Shown: one piece after another, positions 42,392 through 52,151 of the stretch
Position numbering within the stretch: the stretch's first letter is position 1
Layout: each line of letters opens with the position of its first letter
Assembly (NCBI GenBank): GCA_963422655.1
Contig: OY730440.1
Span: forward strand, 2,944,858-3,008,857
DNA length: 64,000 bases
Direction: 5' to 3'
Source: CATQHS01 sp963422655
Lineage (GTDB): Bacteria; Actinomycetota; Acidimicrobiia; Acidimicrobiales; Aldehydirespiratoraceae
Notes under the pieces: model-generated
Told to the model about the DNA's origin: nothing
The model's database searches: none
Seen by the model: the letters and a program-made list of their open reading frames with translations, nothing else
Translations under genes and position numbers: made by a program

Positions 42392-45224
42392 GCAGCCCGG
42401 CCCGAAGGGCCTGGTACTCGGCCTCGGTGCGGAGCCGTTGGGCCACTTCGTCCACGGCGAAGCCGGCTCTCGACCTCGGCCCGGCGCTGGTTCCGGCCCG
42501 GAACGCCTCCAGGTTCGGGCTCGCTCTCATGGCTGCCACCAAGCCGGCTCGGGCTCGTCCGATAGCGGCGCCGTTCTCGTAACCGAGCCGCCGGTAGGCC
42601 TCGTACCGCTCCACGTCGAATAGCTGATTGATGGTGCTGTCGGCCGGGAACACCTCGTCCCGGTCGGCGAAAGCCTGTATCACCGCCGAGTGGTCGGCGA
42701 TGACCTCCGGTCGGGTGTACCAGATCAGGCCGACCCGACCCCGTCGGTGACGGATCAGCCCCACCCGAACCGCGGTCGACTCCGGCTCCGACCCGACCCC
42801 GGTCGGGCTGGGTCGGCGGCTGCCGATGTCGATGTCGATGGAGGTTCCGAGCTCGAGCGAGACCATCGACACCGCCTCGGCCAGGCCCAGAGTGGATTGG
42901 GGCTCGGACCGGCCGGCGTCGAAGGCCACCATCTCGTCTACGGCGGCGGTGCGAAGGAGTTGGGTGATGGCGGTGTTCTCCCAGTGCCCGCCGTCGGTGG
43001 CGTACTGGTACAGGTCGTCGATGTCGTGAACGCCGAATATCTCTTTGACCAGGTAGGACAGTCGCAGCCGCGGGTAGGAGGGGGGAGAGGCGACGTCACC
43101 GGCCCGGTCGGGCTCGGGCTCGACGGCCACGTGGCGGGCCCAGCGGGGGTTGGGGATCCATACCCCGGTGCGGATGTTGGCAAAGGCCAGCAGGGCTCGG
43201 GCCGGACCCTGTGACATCCTGCCCATGGAAGGGGCCACGGCCGCCCCCGACACCGCCACCGCGAACATGGTGGTGACCCGGGGGTTGCCGTTGGAGGCCA
43301 TGAGCGCAGCAAGCTGCCGAGGTGTGCAACTGAGCTCTCGTGGGTCGTTCCCGCCTACGTCGGGTAGGTGGATGGTCACGGCGTCGGCGGTCATGGTCAG
43401 GTCGAGAGCCGGTATTCCGGCATGGGTGGGCACGTCGGTACCGCGGACCTGCACCGCGCCGCAGAACTCGGGTCGCATGGGCTTCGAAGCCACCTCCCAC
43501 AGCCGTGGTTCGGTCCGTCCCGGCCAGTGAGTTACCGTCGCTGATCCGGACGCGTCAGTGACCCGGCGCAAGGCGTAGGCCGTGCGGAGCCGAGCCCGGT
43601 AGTAGGGGGCCAGCGACCACCAGTCCGGATTGAGGACCAGATAGAGCAGGCCGAACACCGCCGCTACCGCCGACCAGGTTCCGAAGGTGGCCTCCACCCC
43701 CTCGATGGCGGCATGGGTGGCGATCCAGCCTCCCACCAGTACGGCCATGACCCCGAGCAGAACCCCACCCAGCCGCAGGATCCGGGCCGTGTAGCGGTTG
43801 CGTATCGCCGCCAGTACGGCCACTGCCACCCCTGAGCCGGTCAGGACACTCAGAACGACAGCCCCTCCGACCGGGTCGTGGTCCGGTCCCAGGCTGAGCA
43901 CCCGGGCGGGAATCTCGATCATGGCCGTCGGCATCATCACCAGCAGTCCGGTCAGCGTTGCGGCCAACCCCAGAGATCCGTAGGTGGCCGTCTTCAGCAA
44001 CCGGCTCAGACCGGCCTCGAAGCGGCGGGCGGCCGAACCGGTCCGCCTTCGCAGGAGGCGGACCGCGACGACCCACAGAACCGCCGCCGACATCCCCGCT
44101 GCGGCCCAGACCAGCGGCGGCATCCACTGGTGGTAGCCGATGGTCGTGACCCGGTCGGGATGGTCATAGGCCAACCTCAAGGTGGGGTCGATGAAGTCGG
44201 CTTGCACCAGCCAACCGAAGGGGCGAGCCAGCAGCCACAGGCCGGCCAGCAGGACCAATCCGTTCCACAGTGCCCCCAGTCCGACTACCAGGGCCGGCGC
44301 GGGCCGGTTGTCGTCCACTCGGGCCAGGTAATCGAGATGGCGGCGCAGGTGGGCCTCCTCGGGGCTGAGGTCGTGGTCGCCGCGCCCTGCGGGTTCGGAG
44401 GCCGACCAGGCGTCGGCCGTGGAGCCGGGCCCGAGGCGGGCGATCGACCAGGCTCCGATCATGTACGCACCGCCTGAAACGGCGCTGACCCGGGTGGCGC
44501 GGTCGAAGCCGAGAGGGGTGTCGTCGAGGGCTTGGAGCCCGCCCAGGGCGAAGGACGCCGAGCGGATGCCGCCGCCCGAGACAGCGATACCGGTCTCCCA
44601 CCGGCCGGGGTCGTCTCCGGGGACCGCGGTCGAGGTGGGGCCCCGGTCCTCGTAGACGGACCGCGCCCACGCGGGCATCACCACCGAGCCCGTCAGACCG
44701 ATCGCCACGTAGGCCGCGACCGCGGCCAGGGTCATGAACTTGCCCCAAGCCAACACGGCGGCGACGGAGTAGAGCCACGACTCGCCCCCACCGTCTCGCA
44801 GAGCCGCCAGCACGACCCCGTTCTCGAAGGCGTCGAAGGCGCCGCCGATCACCGCCAGTTTGGCCATCGCCGGTCCGGCCCGTCGCAGCCTGCTCACTCG
44901 GTAACCCCGGGTCGCGACCCATACAGCGCCGGATGCGAGCACCGCCACGTACATGGCGATGAAGGCGTAGTCGAGGACCACGGCCCGGCGGACGGCCCCT
45001 ATTTCGCAGGCGGCGATAGCGGCGCCGGCTCGCTCGGCCGTCGCTGCCAACTGCAACCTGTGGATGGGCCGAGACGATCCGCACACCAGGCTGGCATGGG
45101 ATCGTGCGAACAGGAACATGGCGAAAGCGGCCAGCAGGTACCCGGCCGCCGGGCCCATCCTGGCCAACCCGCCCCGGACCCCCTCGTCGGCGGCGGGGGT
45201 GCCGGTTTGGGGCAGCGTGTCCAC
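42345..45224 (-). CDS. large membrane protein with cPLA2/patatin-like phospholipase domain
   Basis: About 959 residues. Several N-terminal membrane helices (about residues 25-200), then a lipid-acyl-hydrolase signature: S-G-G-G-I-R-S-A-S-F near residue 220 (oxyanion loop), V-S-A-V-S-G-G-A-Y near 250 (nucleophile serine), further membrane helices in the middle (about 320-520), and a late T-D-G-G-H-W-E-N-T catalytic Asp region near 765. The catalytic parts are thus split by a transmembrane block, an unusual layout. It may remodel membrane phospholipids, fitting its place next to CFA synthase. Start is uncertain: GTG 45224 avoids overlap with phoH; upstream ATG 45302 would lie inside phoH; ATG near 45158 is also possible. 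Confidence 0.75.
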   Translation of the reverse strand: MDTLPQTGTPAADEGVRGGLARMGPAAGYLLAAFAMFLFARSHASLVCGSSRPIHRLQLAATAERAGAAIAACEIGAVRRAVVLDYAFIAMYVAVLASGAVWVATRGYRVSRLRRAGPAMAKLAVIGGAFDAFENGVVLAALRDGGGESWLYSVAAVLAWGKFMTLAAVAAYVAIGLTGSVVMPAWARSVYEDRGPTSTAVPGDDPGRWETGIAVSGGGIRSASFALGGLQALDDTPLGFDRATRVSAVSGGAYMIGAWSIARLGPGSTADAWSASEPAGRGDHDLSPEEAHLRRHLDYLARVDDNRPAPALVVGLGALWNGLVLLAGLWLLARPFGWLVQADFIDPTLRLAYDHPDRVTTIGYHQWMPPLVWAAAGMSAAVLWVVAVRLLRRRTGSAARRFEAGLSRLLKTATYGSLGLAATLTGLLVMMPTAMIEIPARVLSLGPDHDPVGGAVVLSVLTGSGVAVAVLAAIRNRYTARILRLGGVLLGVMAVLVGGWIATHAAIEGVEATFGTWSAVAAVFGLLYLVLNPDWWSLAPYYRARLRTAYALRRVTDASGSATVTHWPGRTEPRLWEVASKPMRPEFCGAVQVRGTDVPTHAGIPALDLTMTADAVTIHLPDVGGNDPRELSCTPRQLAALMASNGNPRVTTMFAVAVSGAAVAPSMGRMSQGPARALLAFANIRTGVWIPNPRWARHVAVEPEPDRAGDVASPPSYPRLRLSYLVKEIFGVHDIDDLYQYATDGGHWENTAITQLLRTAAVDEMVAFDAGRSEPQSTLGLAEAVSMVSLELGTSIDIDIGSRRPSPTGVGSEPESTAVRVGLIRHRRGRVGLIWYTRPEVIADHSAVIQAFADRDEVFPADSTINQLFDVERYEAYRRLGYENGAAIGRARAGLVAAMRASPNLEAFRAGTSAGPRSRAGFAVDEVAQRLRTEAEYQALRAGLLSVATGTDPNDVGCG

Positions 45225-45260
45225 CTCGGTCAGGTTAAGCGGTACCCTCGGGGTCGAGAG

Positions 45261-46235
45261 ATGCCCGAAACCGCTGTCACGATCCACGTTCCCGCCAATC
45301 ACCTACTGGGCCCGCTCTTCGGTGCACACGACGTCAACCTGCATCGCTTGGAAAATGCTTTTTCGACCAGCCGCATTCATGTGCGGGGCAACGAGGTGAG
45401 CGTCACCGGCGCCGAAGCCGAGACGCTGGCCCGACTGTTCGACGAGTTGATCGTGCTGGTGGAACGGGGTGAACGCCTCGATGGTCGCACCCTGGATCGG
45501 GCCATCGATATGGTGCGGTCCGGCGACGGCGGCGAGAGACCCTCCGACGTGTTGACCCACGAGATCCTACGAGCAGACCGAGGGCGGGCCGTGCGCCCCA
45601 AGTCCAGCGGCCAGAAGCGCTATGTCGACGCCATCGCCGACAATGTGGTCACCTTCGGGATCGGCCCGGCCGGCACCGGCAAGAGCTGGCTGGCGGTGGC
45701 CATGGCGGTGAAGGCACTGCATGCCGGGGCGGTGGATCGTATAATCCTCACCCGGCCCGCAGTCGAAGCCGGGGAGCGGCTCGGGTTCCTGCCCGGTGAC
45801 CTCATGGCCAAGGTCGACCCCTACCTTCGGCCCCTCTACGACGCTCTTTACGACATGGTCGGCAACGAAGGCGGGGAGCGGTTGCTGGAGCGGGGCGTAG
45901 TCGAGGTGGCCCCCCTGGCTTTCATGCGGGGCCGGACCCTCAACTCCAGCTTCATCATTCTCGACGAGGCCCAGAACACCTCTCCGGAGCAGATGAAGAT
46001 GTTCCTGACCCGGATCGGCTTCGGCTCGACTGCGGTGGTGACCGGTGATGTCACCCAGCTCGACGTGGACGGCGGCCGCAGCGGCCTGCTCGGGCTCGAA
46101 CCCATCCTGGGTGACATCGAAGGCATCGTCTTCGTTCACCTGTCGGGTCGCGACGTGGTTCGTCATCGCATCGTGGCCGAAATCGTGAACGCCTACGACC
46201 GGTGCGACCCGGCCCGCGCCGGGCCCGACAGATGA
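45261..46235 (+). CDS. phoH: PhoH family ATPase
   Basis: A 324-residue P-loop ATPase. Walker A G-P-A-G-T-G-K-S-W-L near residue 137, F-I-I-L-D-E-A-Q-N-T near 235 (Walker B), T-G-D-V-T-Q-L-D near 270. N-terminal part resembles a KH-like RNA-binding region. PhoH is linked to ribosomal RNA processing together with YbeY. ATG 45261 is the family start; the long open frame upstream is antisense to the patatin-like gene. First gene of phoH-ybeY-corC-era. Confidence 0.95.
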   Translation: MPETAVTIHVPANHLLGPLFGAHDVNLHRLENAFSTSRIHVRGNEVSVTGAEAETLARLFDELIVLVERGERLDGRTLDRAIDMVRSGDGGERPSDVLTHEILRADRGRAVRPKSSGQKRYVDAIADNVVTFGIGPAGTGKSWLAVAMAVKALHAGAVDRIILTRPAVEAGERLGFLPGDLMAKVDPYLRPLYDALYDMVGNEGGERLLERGVVEVAPLAFMRGRTLNSSFIILDEAQNTSPEQMKMFLTRIGFGSTAVVTGDVTQLDVDGGRSGLLGLEPILGDIEGIVFVHLSGRDVVRHRIVAEIVNAYDRCDPARAGPDR

Positions 46236-46269
46236 CCGGGGTGGTTCGAACCGGCTCCGGTCCGTCTCT

Positions 46270-46794
46270 ATGAGCGGATCGGACTTGCTGGTGGTCGCAA
46301 TCGACGAGCGGTCCCGCACCGGCGACCGATCCGGGGCTTTCGCCGTCGAGCCTTGGGCGGCCTTGGCCGAGGCAACCCTGCGGGCCGAAAACGTTACCGC
46401 GGGTGAGCTCAACCTGGTATTCGTCGACTCGACCGAGATGGCTCGGCTCAACGCCGAACATCTCGGTCGGGACGGCCCCACCGACGTGTTGTCGTTTCCC
46501 CTCGATGGGGTCGAGGCCGATCCGCTCGGGCCGGGGCCGGCCTTGGTGGGCGACGTGGTCATATGTCCGGCCTATGCGCAGGCTCGGGCGGCTGGTGGTG
46601 GGGCCGAGGGCGTGGAGGTTCATACCACCGGTAGTGGGGCCGAGGGTGAAGAAGAGCTGGCGTTGCTGGTCGTCCACGGGGTACTGCACACCCTCGGCTA
46701 CGACCACGACTGTGCTCGCGACGCGGCCCGGATGCAGTCCCGGGAACGGGAGTTGCTGGCCGCCCACCACCGATCGTGTCGCGACTGGTCGTGA
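46270..46794 (+). CDS. ybeY: endoribonuclease YbeY (16S rRNA maturation factor)
   Basis: A 174-residue metal-dependent protein. The zinc motif H-G-V-L-H-T-L-G-Y-D-H-D near residue 137 is intact, and P-T-D-V-L-S-F-P near 76 is the second conserved block. It carries a short insertion (A-G-G-G-A-E-G-V ... G-S-G-A-E-G) relative to the family. Works in 16S rRNA 3' end maturation and 70S quality control. Confidence 0.94.
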   Translation: MSGSDLLVVAIDERSRTGDRSGAFAVEPWAALAEATLRAENVTAGELNLVFVDSTEMARLNAEHLGRDGPTDVLSFPLDGVEADPLGPGPALVGDVVICPAYAQARAAGGGAEGVEVHTTGSGAEGEEELALLVVHGVLHTLGYDHDCARDAARMQSRERELLAAHHRSCRDWS

Positions 46795-46800
46795 TCGACG

Positions 46801-47691
46801 GTGCTGTCCATCACCCGGATATTCGAAGCATTGGCAGGTCGGCTGCGCCCAGCCCGAGCCCGAGCCTCGGTCGTGAGCGAAGACGAGTTGATGGCCCTGA
46901 CCGAGGCGGCGGTGGAGTCCGACGCCATAGAGGCCGGGGAACGCGACCTGATCGAGTCGGCGCTGGCTTTGGGCGACACCATCGTCCGGGAGGTGATGGT
47001 GCCTCGCACCGACATGGTCTCCGCGCCGGACTCGATGCCGGTCGCCTCGGCTCTGGAGCTGGCCATCGACCGAGGGTTGAGCCGGTTGCCAGTTTCTGGA
47101 AACGGCATCGACGACATCGTGGGCTTGGTGCTGCTCAAAGATCTGGCCCGGCTGGAGCGGTCGGGTCAGGGGGCGGCGGCGGTGCGCACGTCTATGCGGC
47201 GGGCCATGTTCGTACCCGAGACCAAACGGGTCGGGGAGCTGATTCAGGAGATGCGCACGTCCGGGGGGCATCTGGCTGTGGTCGTCGACGAGTACGGCGG
47301 CACCGCCGGCCTGGTCACCTTGGAGGATCTGGTCGAAGAACTGGTGGGCGAGATCGTGGACGAGTTCGACCGGGAGGAGCCGCTGCTGGAACCCTTGGCC
47401 GGCGGGGAGGTTCTGGTCCATGGCCGCATGCCGGTCGATCAACTCAACAGCCTCATGGATGCAGATCTGCCCGATGACGACTGGGACACCGTGGGGGGTC
47501 TGATCTTCAGCACGCTCGGCCATGTCCCGGGTGTGGGCGAGACCGTCGCCGCCAGCGGGCTGCGGTTGCGGGTGGAACGGATGCAAGGCCGACGCATAAC
47601 CCGGGTGCGGCTCACACGGACCGAGGCCGTGAAGTCCAAGACCGATGACAGCGCCGCCTCGCACCGGCCCGTGACCGACGGCCCCCGATGA
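46801..47691 (+). CDS. CBS-pair / CorC_HlyC domain protein (CorC-like)
   Basis: A 296-residue soluble protein. N-terminal R-E-V-M-V-P-R-T-D-M precedes two CBS domains (about residues 60-185; V-V-V-D-E-Y-G-G-T-A-G-L-V-T near 160), then the CorC_HlyC transporter-associated domain (D-D-D-W-D-T-V-G-G-L near 222). The DUF21 membrane domain of many homologues is missing, so this is the short CorC form linked to magnesium/cobalt handling. GTG 46801. Confidence 0.9.
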   Translation: MLSITRIFEALAGRLRPARARASVVSEDELMALTEAAVESDAIEAGERDLIESALALGDTIVREVMVPRTDMVSAPDSMPVASALELAIDRGLSRLPVSGNGIDDIVGLVLLKDLARLERSGQGAAAVRTSMRRAMFVPETKRVGELIQEMRTSGGHLAVVVDEYGGTAGLVTLEDLVEELVGEIVDEFDREEPLLEPLAGGEVLVHGRMPVDQLNSLMDADLPDDDWDTVGGLIFSTLGHVPGVGETVAASGLRLRVERMQGRRITRVRLTRTEAVKSKTDDSAASHRPVTDGPR

Positions 47692-47704
47692 CTTGGCGCC
47701 GGCT

Positions 47705-48553
47705 GTGACCGTACCTATGCGGTCGGGGTTCGTGACCCTGGTCGGCCGGCCCAACGCCGGCAAGTCGACCCTGCTCAACCACATTCTGGGCCGAAAAGTG
47801 TCGATCGTCTCCGACAAGCCCCAGACGACCCGAACCCGGATCCGAGGCGTGCTCACCCGCCCCGACGCCCAGATCGTGTTCGTGGACACCCCTGGCGTCC
47901 ACAAACCCCGAACCGTTCTGAGTCGGCGCCTCAACGACACCGCCGTATCCGCCGCCGATGGTGCCGACGTGGTGGGATTCGTCCTGGATGCCTCTGCCCC
48001 CTACGGGCGAGGCGACGCTTTCGTCGCCGAACGCCTGCCCTGCCACTCGATCGTAGTGGTCACCAAATCGGACCTGGTCTCGCCGGCACAGATGCTGGCC
48101 CAACTGGCCGCAGCCGGCGAGCTGGATTTCGAGTCGTACTTTCCGGTCAGCGGCCTCACCGGCGAAGGAATGGCCGCGCTGGTGGATCACCTGGCTGCTC
48201 GGTTGCCCGAGGGACCGGCGCTGTACCCACCCGGTACCGTCACCGACGTCGACGAGGCGTTCTGGGTGGCCGAGCTGGTGCGCGAACAGTTCTTGGAGTC
48301 GACCCGGGCCGAGTTGCCGCATTCGATAGCGACCCGGGTGACCGAGTGGGAATGGCCCCGGATCCGCTGCGAGATCCTGGTGGAGCGCCAGTCCCAGAAG
48401 GCAATGGTGATCGGCAGGGGTGGATCGGTATTGAAAAAAGTGGGAACGGCCGTGCGCGAGCAACTGCCCGAGGGCGTCTACCTGGAGCTGTTCGTCAAGG
48501 TCGACAAGAACTGGCCTCGGCGCCCGGACCGACTCCAACGACTCGGGCTCTGA
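47705..48553 (+). CDS. era: GTPase Era
   Basis: About 282 residues. G1 motif G-R-P-N-A-G-K-S-T, switch P-Q-T-T-R, G3 D-T-P-G-V, G4 T-K-S-D; the C-terminal KH domain has V-I-G-R-G-G-S-V-L-K-K. Era binds the 3' end of 16S rRNA during 30S assembly, matching its place after phoH and ybeY. Starts GTG 47705, ATG 47717 and TTG 47693 are all in frame; F-R-S-G-F-like context (M-R-S-G-F-V) favours the shorter ones. Confidence 0.95.
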   Translation: MTVPMRSGFVTLVGRPNAGKSTLLNHILGRKVSIVSDKPQTTRTRIRGVLTRPDAQIVFVDTPGVHKPRTVLSRRLNDTAVSAADGADVVGFVLDASAPYGRGDAFVAERLPCHSIVVVTKSDLVSPAQMLAQLAAAGELDFESYFPVSGLTGEGMAALVDHLAARLPEGPALYPPGTVTDVDEAFWVAELVREQFLESTRAELPHSIATRVTEWEWPRIRCEILVERQSQKAMVIGRGGSVLKKVGTAVREQLPEGVYLELFVKVDKNWPRRPDRLQRLGL

Positions 48554-48584
48554 CCAGGGTCGTCATCGGTGAAGGCCGGCGCTG

Positions 48585-50486
48585 TCATCGTCGGAGCGAG
48601 CGCAAGAAGTCGATGGTCTCTCGGCGGTCACGGGTCCGGCGCATGGGCGGGAGCGCTTCCAGCAGCTTCCACCGGTAGCCGGCCGTCGCCAACCGGGAGT
48701 CCAGCACCGCCACCACCCCGCGGTCATGGGTCGAGCGGATGAGGCGGCCCGCGCCCTGGGCCAGCAGAGTTGCAGCTCGGGGCAGGTCGATGAGCCCGAA
48801 AGCGCAGTGGCCGCTCCGTTCGGCCCGCTCCCGGCGGGCTTGGAGCACCGGGTCGTCGGGGCGCGGGAAAGGTAGCCGGTCGATCACCACCAGCGAGCAC
48901 GACGGGCCCGGCACGTCCACACCCTGCCAGAACGACATGGTGGCGAACAGCGAGGTCTCCTCGTGAGCCGCGAATTCCCCGATCAGAGCGGCCTTGGACC
49001 CAGCGTCTTGCACCAGCACCGGCTCGGTCAATCTCGAAGCGCAGTGATCGGCTGCCTCCTGCATGGCCCGATAGCTGGTGAACAGGGCCAGAGTGCGGCC
49101 TCCGGCCGCTTCGATCAGTTCGGTCAGCTCCTCCCAGTGAAGTCGGCGGTCACCTTGCCGGGGGCTGGGCAGGTGGGGGCAGTACAGCAATGCGTTGGCT
49201 TCGTAGTCGAAAGGGCTCCCGACGTCGGATTCCACCGCAGTGGGGGGCAGCCCCAGCCGGTCGGTGAGGTTCAGCGGGATCGTGGCCGAGGTCAGCACCG
49301 CGGCCCGCTTCGACCACAACTCATCGGCCAAGCTGGCGTCGATCTCGACCGGGGTGGCCCTGAGGGCAGGGTTGTGAACCTCGCCGCCTGTGACCATGGC
49401 GTCCACCCACAAGATTTCGTCGTCGCCGGGCACCCTCAAGGCGTTTATATCGGTGAGCAGTGAAGCCGCCGCCCCCTGTGCCCTCAGAGCTCGGGCGGCC
49501 AGGACAGGATTGCCGACGGTATCTGCGACACACCTCAAACCGGTCAGTAGCCGGCCGATGTGATCCGAGCTGGTGTCGAGGACGTGTTCGAGCTCGCGGT
49601 CGGGTCCAGCATCGAGCCGGTGGCCGACCAGCTGTGTGAGGTGAAGTCGCAAACGCTCGGCGATCCGGGTGAGAGCCCCGGTCAGTTCCGGTTCGTCCAT
49701 TACGCCCGGGACCCTCCGGGCCAGAGCGGTGAACCGTCCGGGCGTGACCGAACAACCGGCCACACTGGAGAAGATCTCCTCGAACTGGTGGGCTTCGTCG
49801 ATCACCACCAGGTCGTGATCACCGAGGACTTGGCCGCCAGCCAGCACGTCGATCGAGTAGAGGTGGAGGTTGACCACCACCAACCGGGCCTGGGCGGCCC
49901 GATGTCGGGCTCGTTCGGCGAAGCAGTCCTGGCCCTGAGGGCAGCGGGGCGCGCCGGGGCACTCCTCGCTGGTGACGCTCACCAACCTCCAAGTCCGGTC
50001 GTCGATTCTCATAGCCGAGTCGTCTCGGTCGCCGGTATCGGTTCTGTCGGCGAAACTCTGCAGGGCTGCGATTCGGCCGGGTCCGAGCCGGTCGGAGATT
50101 CCGTCGAGTCGGGACTGGCCCGAATCGCTGGCCTCGTCGAGCCGCTGCCGACACAGGTAGTTGCTCCGGCCCTTCAGCACCGCGTAGTCGATGCCGGTAC
50201 CGAGATGGGCGGCCAGAAAGGGCAGATCCTTGCCGATGAGCTGATCTTGGAGCGCTTTGGTGGCGGTGGCGATGATTGTGCGCTTGCCGCTGAGCACGGC
50301 CGGCACCAGATAGGCCAGTGACTTGCCGGTGCCTGTGCCGGCCTGGATCACGGCGTGACCGCCCTTTTCGGTTACCTCGGCCACGATCTCAGCCATCTGT
50401 TGCTGGCCGGCACGGTGCTCACCTCCGCCGGGCAGGGCGCTGGTGACGGTGTCGAGAGCTGTCAGTTCGTGACTGGTCGAGGTCAT
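48585..50486 (-). CDS. dinG: DinG/XPD-family ATP-dependent DNA helicase
   Basis: A 633-residue superfamily 2 helicase. Walker A A-G-T-G-T-G-K-S-L-A near residue 50, D-E-A-H near 232 (V-I-D-E-A-H-Q-F), and C-terminal motif V-I-D-R-L-P-F near 548 and Q-G-A-G-R-L-I-R near 590. Four cysteines between Walker A and B (Y-L-C and E-E-C-P-G-A-P-R-C-P-Q-G-Q-D-C) are placed as in the iron-sulfur cluster of XPD/DinG. Unwinds DNA with 5'-3' polarity in repair. ATG 50486; divergent from uppS. Confidence 0.93.
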   Translation of the reverse strand: MTSTSHELTALDTVTSALPGGGEHRAGQQQMAEIVAEVTEKGGHAVIQAGTGTGKSLAYLVPAVLSGKRTIIATATKALQDQLIGKDLPFLAAHLGTGIDYAVLKGRSNYLCRQRLDEASDSGQSRLDGISDRLGPGRIAALQSFADRTDTGDRDDSAMRIDDRTWRLVSVTSEECPGAPRCPQGQDCFAERARHRAAQARLVVVNLHLYSIDVLAGGQVLGDHDLVVIDEAHQFEEIFSSVAGCSVTPGRFTALARRVPGVMDEPELTGALTRIAERLRLHLTQLVGHRLDAGPDRELEHVLDTSSDHIGRLLTGLRCVADTVGNPVLAARALRAQGAAASLLTDINALRVPGDDEILWVDAMVTGGEVHNPALRATPVEIDASLADELWSKRAAVLTSATIPLNLTDRLGLPPTAVESDVGSPFDYEANALLYCPHLPSPRQGDRRLHWEELTELIEAAGGRTLALFTSYRAMQEAADHCASRLTEPVLVQDAGSKAALIGEFAAHEETSLFATMSFWQGVDVPGPSCSLVVIDRLPFPRPDDPVLQARRERAERSGHCAFGLIDLPRAATLLAQGAGRLIRSTHDRGVVAVLDSRLATAGYRWKLLEALPPMRRTRDRRETIDFLRSLRR

Positions 50487-50626
50487 CAGATCCGTTCGGG
50501 GCTCGGTCGCGGCGGTAGGCGACCCACGGGGGACAGATCGAAAGGTTCGCCGGGCCGGCCGACAGGCAGCAGTGGGTCGCCGAAGAATGAAGGGGTCAGG
50601 GTATCACAACCGTGTAAGTTCGATCC

Positions 50627-51349
50627 GTGGGCATCGCTACGTTCGAAGGCCAGCGCATCCCCAACCACATCGCCTGCGTGATGGACGGAAACGGGCGGTG
50701 GGCCCGAGCCCGAGGACTGCCTCGCACCGAGGGGCATCGGGCTGGCGAGGAGGCCCTCTTCGATGTGGTCGATGCCTGTTTGGAGATCGGGGTGGGGTGG
50801 CTGACCGTCTTCGCCTTCAGCACCGAGAACTGGCGCCGACCAGCCGAGGAGGTCCGGTTCCTGCTCGACTTCAACGAGGACATCTTGCTGCGCCGCCGTG
50901 ACGAGCTCCACGAGCGGGGAGTGCGGATCCGCTTCATCGGGCGCCGGGATCGGCGGGTTCCCCGGCGGTTGCTGCGCCGCATGGACGAAGCCACGGAGCT
51001 GACCGAGTCGAACGGCAAGATGACATTCACGATCGCCTTCAATTACGGGGGGCGAGCCGAGATCGTCGACGCCATCAGAGCCATCGCCGCGTCGGAGCTG
51101 CGCTCGGACCGGATCACCGAACGCACCGTGGCCCGCCATCTCTACGACCCCGAGATGCCCGAGCCCGATCTGATGATCCGCACCTCGGGCGAGCTCCGCA
51201 CCTCCAACTTCTTACTGTGGCAACTGGCCTACAGCGAGCTGTACTTCACTGACGTGGCCTGGCCCGACTTCAGTAGGGACCACCTGTTCGAGGCCATCGG
51301 GGAGTACCAGGACCGGGAGCGCCGCTTCGGCGGCGTCAACGAGCTGTGA
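50627..51349 (+). CDS. uppS: isoprenyl diphosphate synthase (undecaprenyl/decaprenyl type)
   Basis: A 240-residue cis-prenyltransferase: C-V-M-D-G-N-G-R-W-A-R near residue 18 (catalytic Asp), F-A-F-S-T-E-N-W-x-R near 66, R-T-S-G-E-L-R-T-S-N-F-L near 185. Makes the polyprenyl carrier for cell-wall synthesis. Starts at GTG 50627. The recO gene follows. Confidence 0.95.
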   Translation: MGIATFEGQRIPNHIACVMDGNGRWARARGLPRTEGHRAGEEALFDVVDACLEIGVGWLTVFAFSTENWRRPAEEVRFLLDFNEDILLRRRDELHERGVRIRFIGRRDRRVPRRLLRRMDEATELTESNGKMTFTIAFNYGGRAEIVDAIRAIAASELRSDRITERTVARHLYDPEMPEPDLMIRTSGELRTSNFLLWQLAYSELYFTDVAWPDFSRDHLFEAIGEYQDRERRFGGVNEL

Positions 51350-51395
51350 CCCGGCCCGGGAACCGAGCGGCAACTCACCAACTGTGGGGTTCACC

Positions 51396-52121
51396 GTGAG
51401 CCTCTACCGCGATGAGGCCGTGGTCTTGCGAACCTGGAAGCTGGGCGAGGCCGATCGCATCGTCAACCTCTACACCAGCCATAACGGCAAGGTGAGGGGA
51501 GTGGCCAAGGGGATCCGCCGGACCCGGTCGAAGTTCGGGGCCCGGCTGGAACCCATGAGCCACGTGGCTGTGCAGCTCTACCAGGGGCGGAGCGAGCTGG
51601 AGACCATCACCCAGGCCGAGACCATCGATCGGTTCGCGGGCCTGCGATCCGACCCGGTGCGTTTCGCCCGGGCGTCGGCTCTGGTCGAAGCCGTCGATCA
51701 GATCGTCCCCGACCGCCAACCCGACCCGACCTGCCACCTCATGCTGGTCCGGGCCCTGTCCACCGTCGACGAAAGCGACAGCCCGCTGGTAGCGGCCGCC
51801 TTCATGCTCAAGCTGCTGGCTCATGACGGGGTCCAGCCCGCTCTGGATCACTGCGTATCGTGCGGAGCCGCCGAACCGCTGGTGACGATCGATTTCCATC
51901 AAGGTGGGGTCACGTGCCGCCGCTGCCGGTCGGGCCGGCCTGTCAGCTCGGCGGCGCTGGAGTTGCTGCGCGACATCTTCGGGGGCCGGCTCGGTGCTGC
52001 TCTCCGTCATCCCGGCGGAGAGGCCACGGCCGAGATCGAGACCCTGGCCACAGCCGCCTTCGAGAACCACGTCGAGCGGACCCTGCGGTCGGTGGCGGTG
52101 CTGGCCCGGACCCGGCCCTGA
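51396..52121 (+). CDS. recO: DNA repair protein RecO
   Basis: About 241 residues. N-terminal OB fold (Y-R-D-E-A-V-V-L-R-T ... G-E-A-D-R-I-V), K-G-I-R-R-T-R-S-K-F-G near residue 41, and a C-terminal zinc site C-V-S-C ... C-R-R-C. Loads RecA on gapped DNA with RecR. GTG 51396 fits the family start; GTG 51384 also in frame. Confidence 0.93.
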   Translation: MSLYRDEAVVLRTWKLGEADRIVNLYTSHNGKVRGVAKGIRRTRSKFGARLEPMSHVAVQLYQGRSELETITQAETIDRFAGLRSDPVRFARASALVEAVDQIVPDRQPDPTCHLMLVRALSTVDESDSPLVAAAFMLKLLAHDGVQPALDHCVSCGAAEPLVTIDFHQGGVTCRRCRSGRPVSSAALELLRDIFGGRLGAALRHPGGEATAEIETLATAAFENHVERTLRSVAVLARTRP

Positions 52122-52151
52122 CCCCCACCCTGGCCGGTAGCCTCGCTGAGG

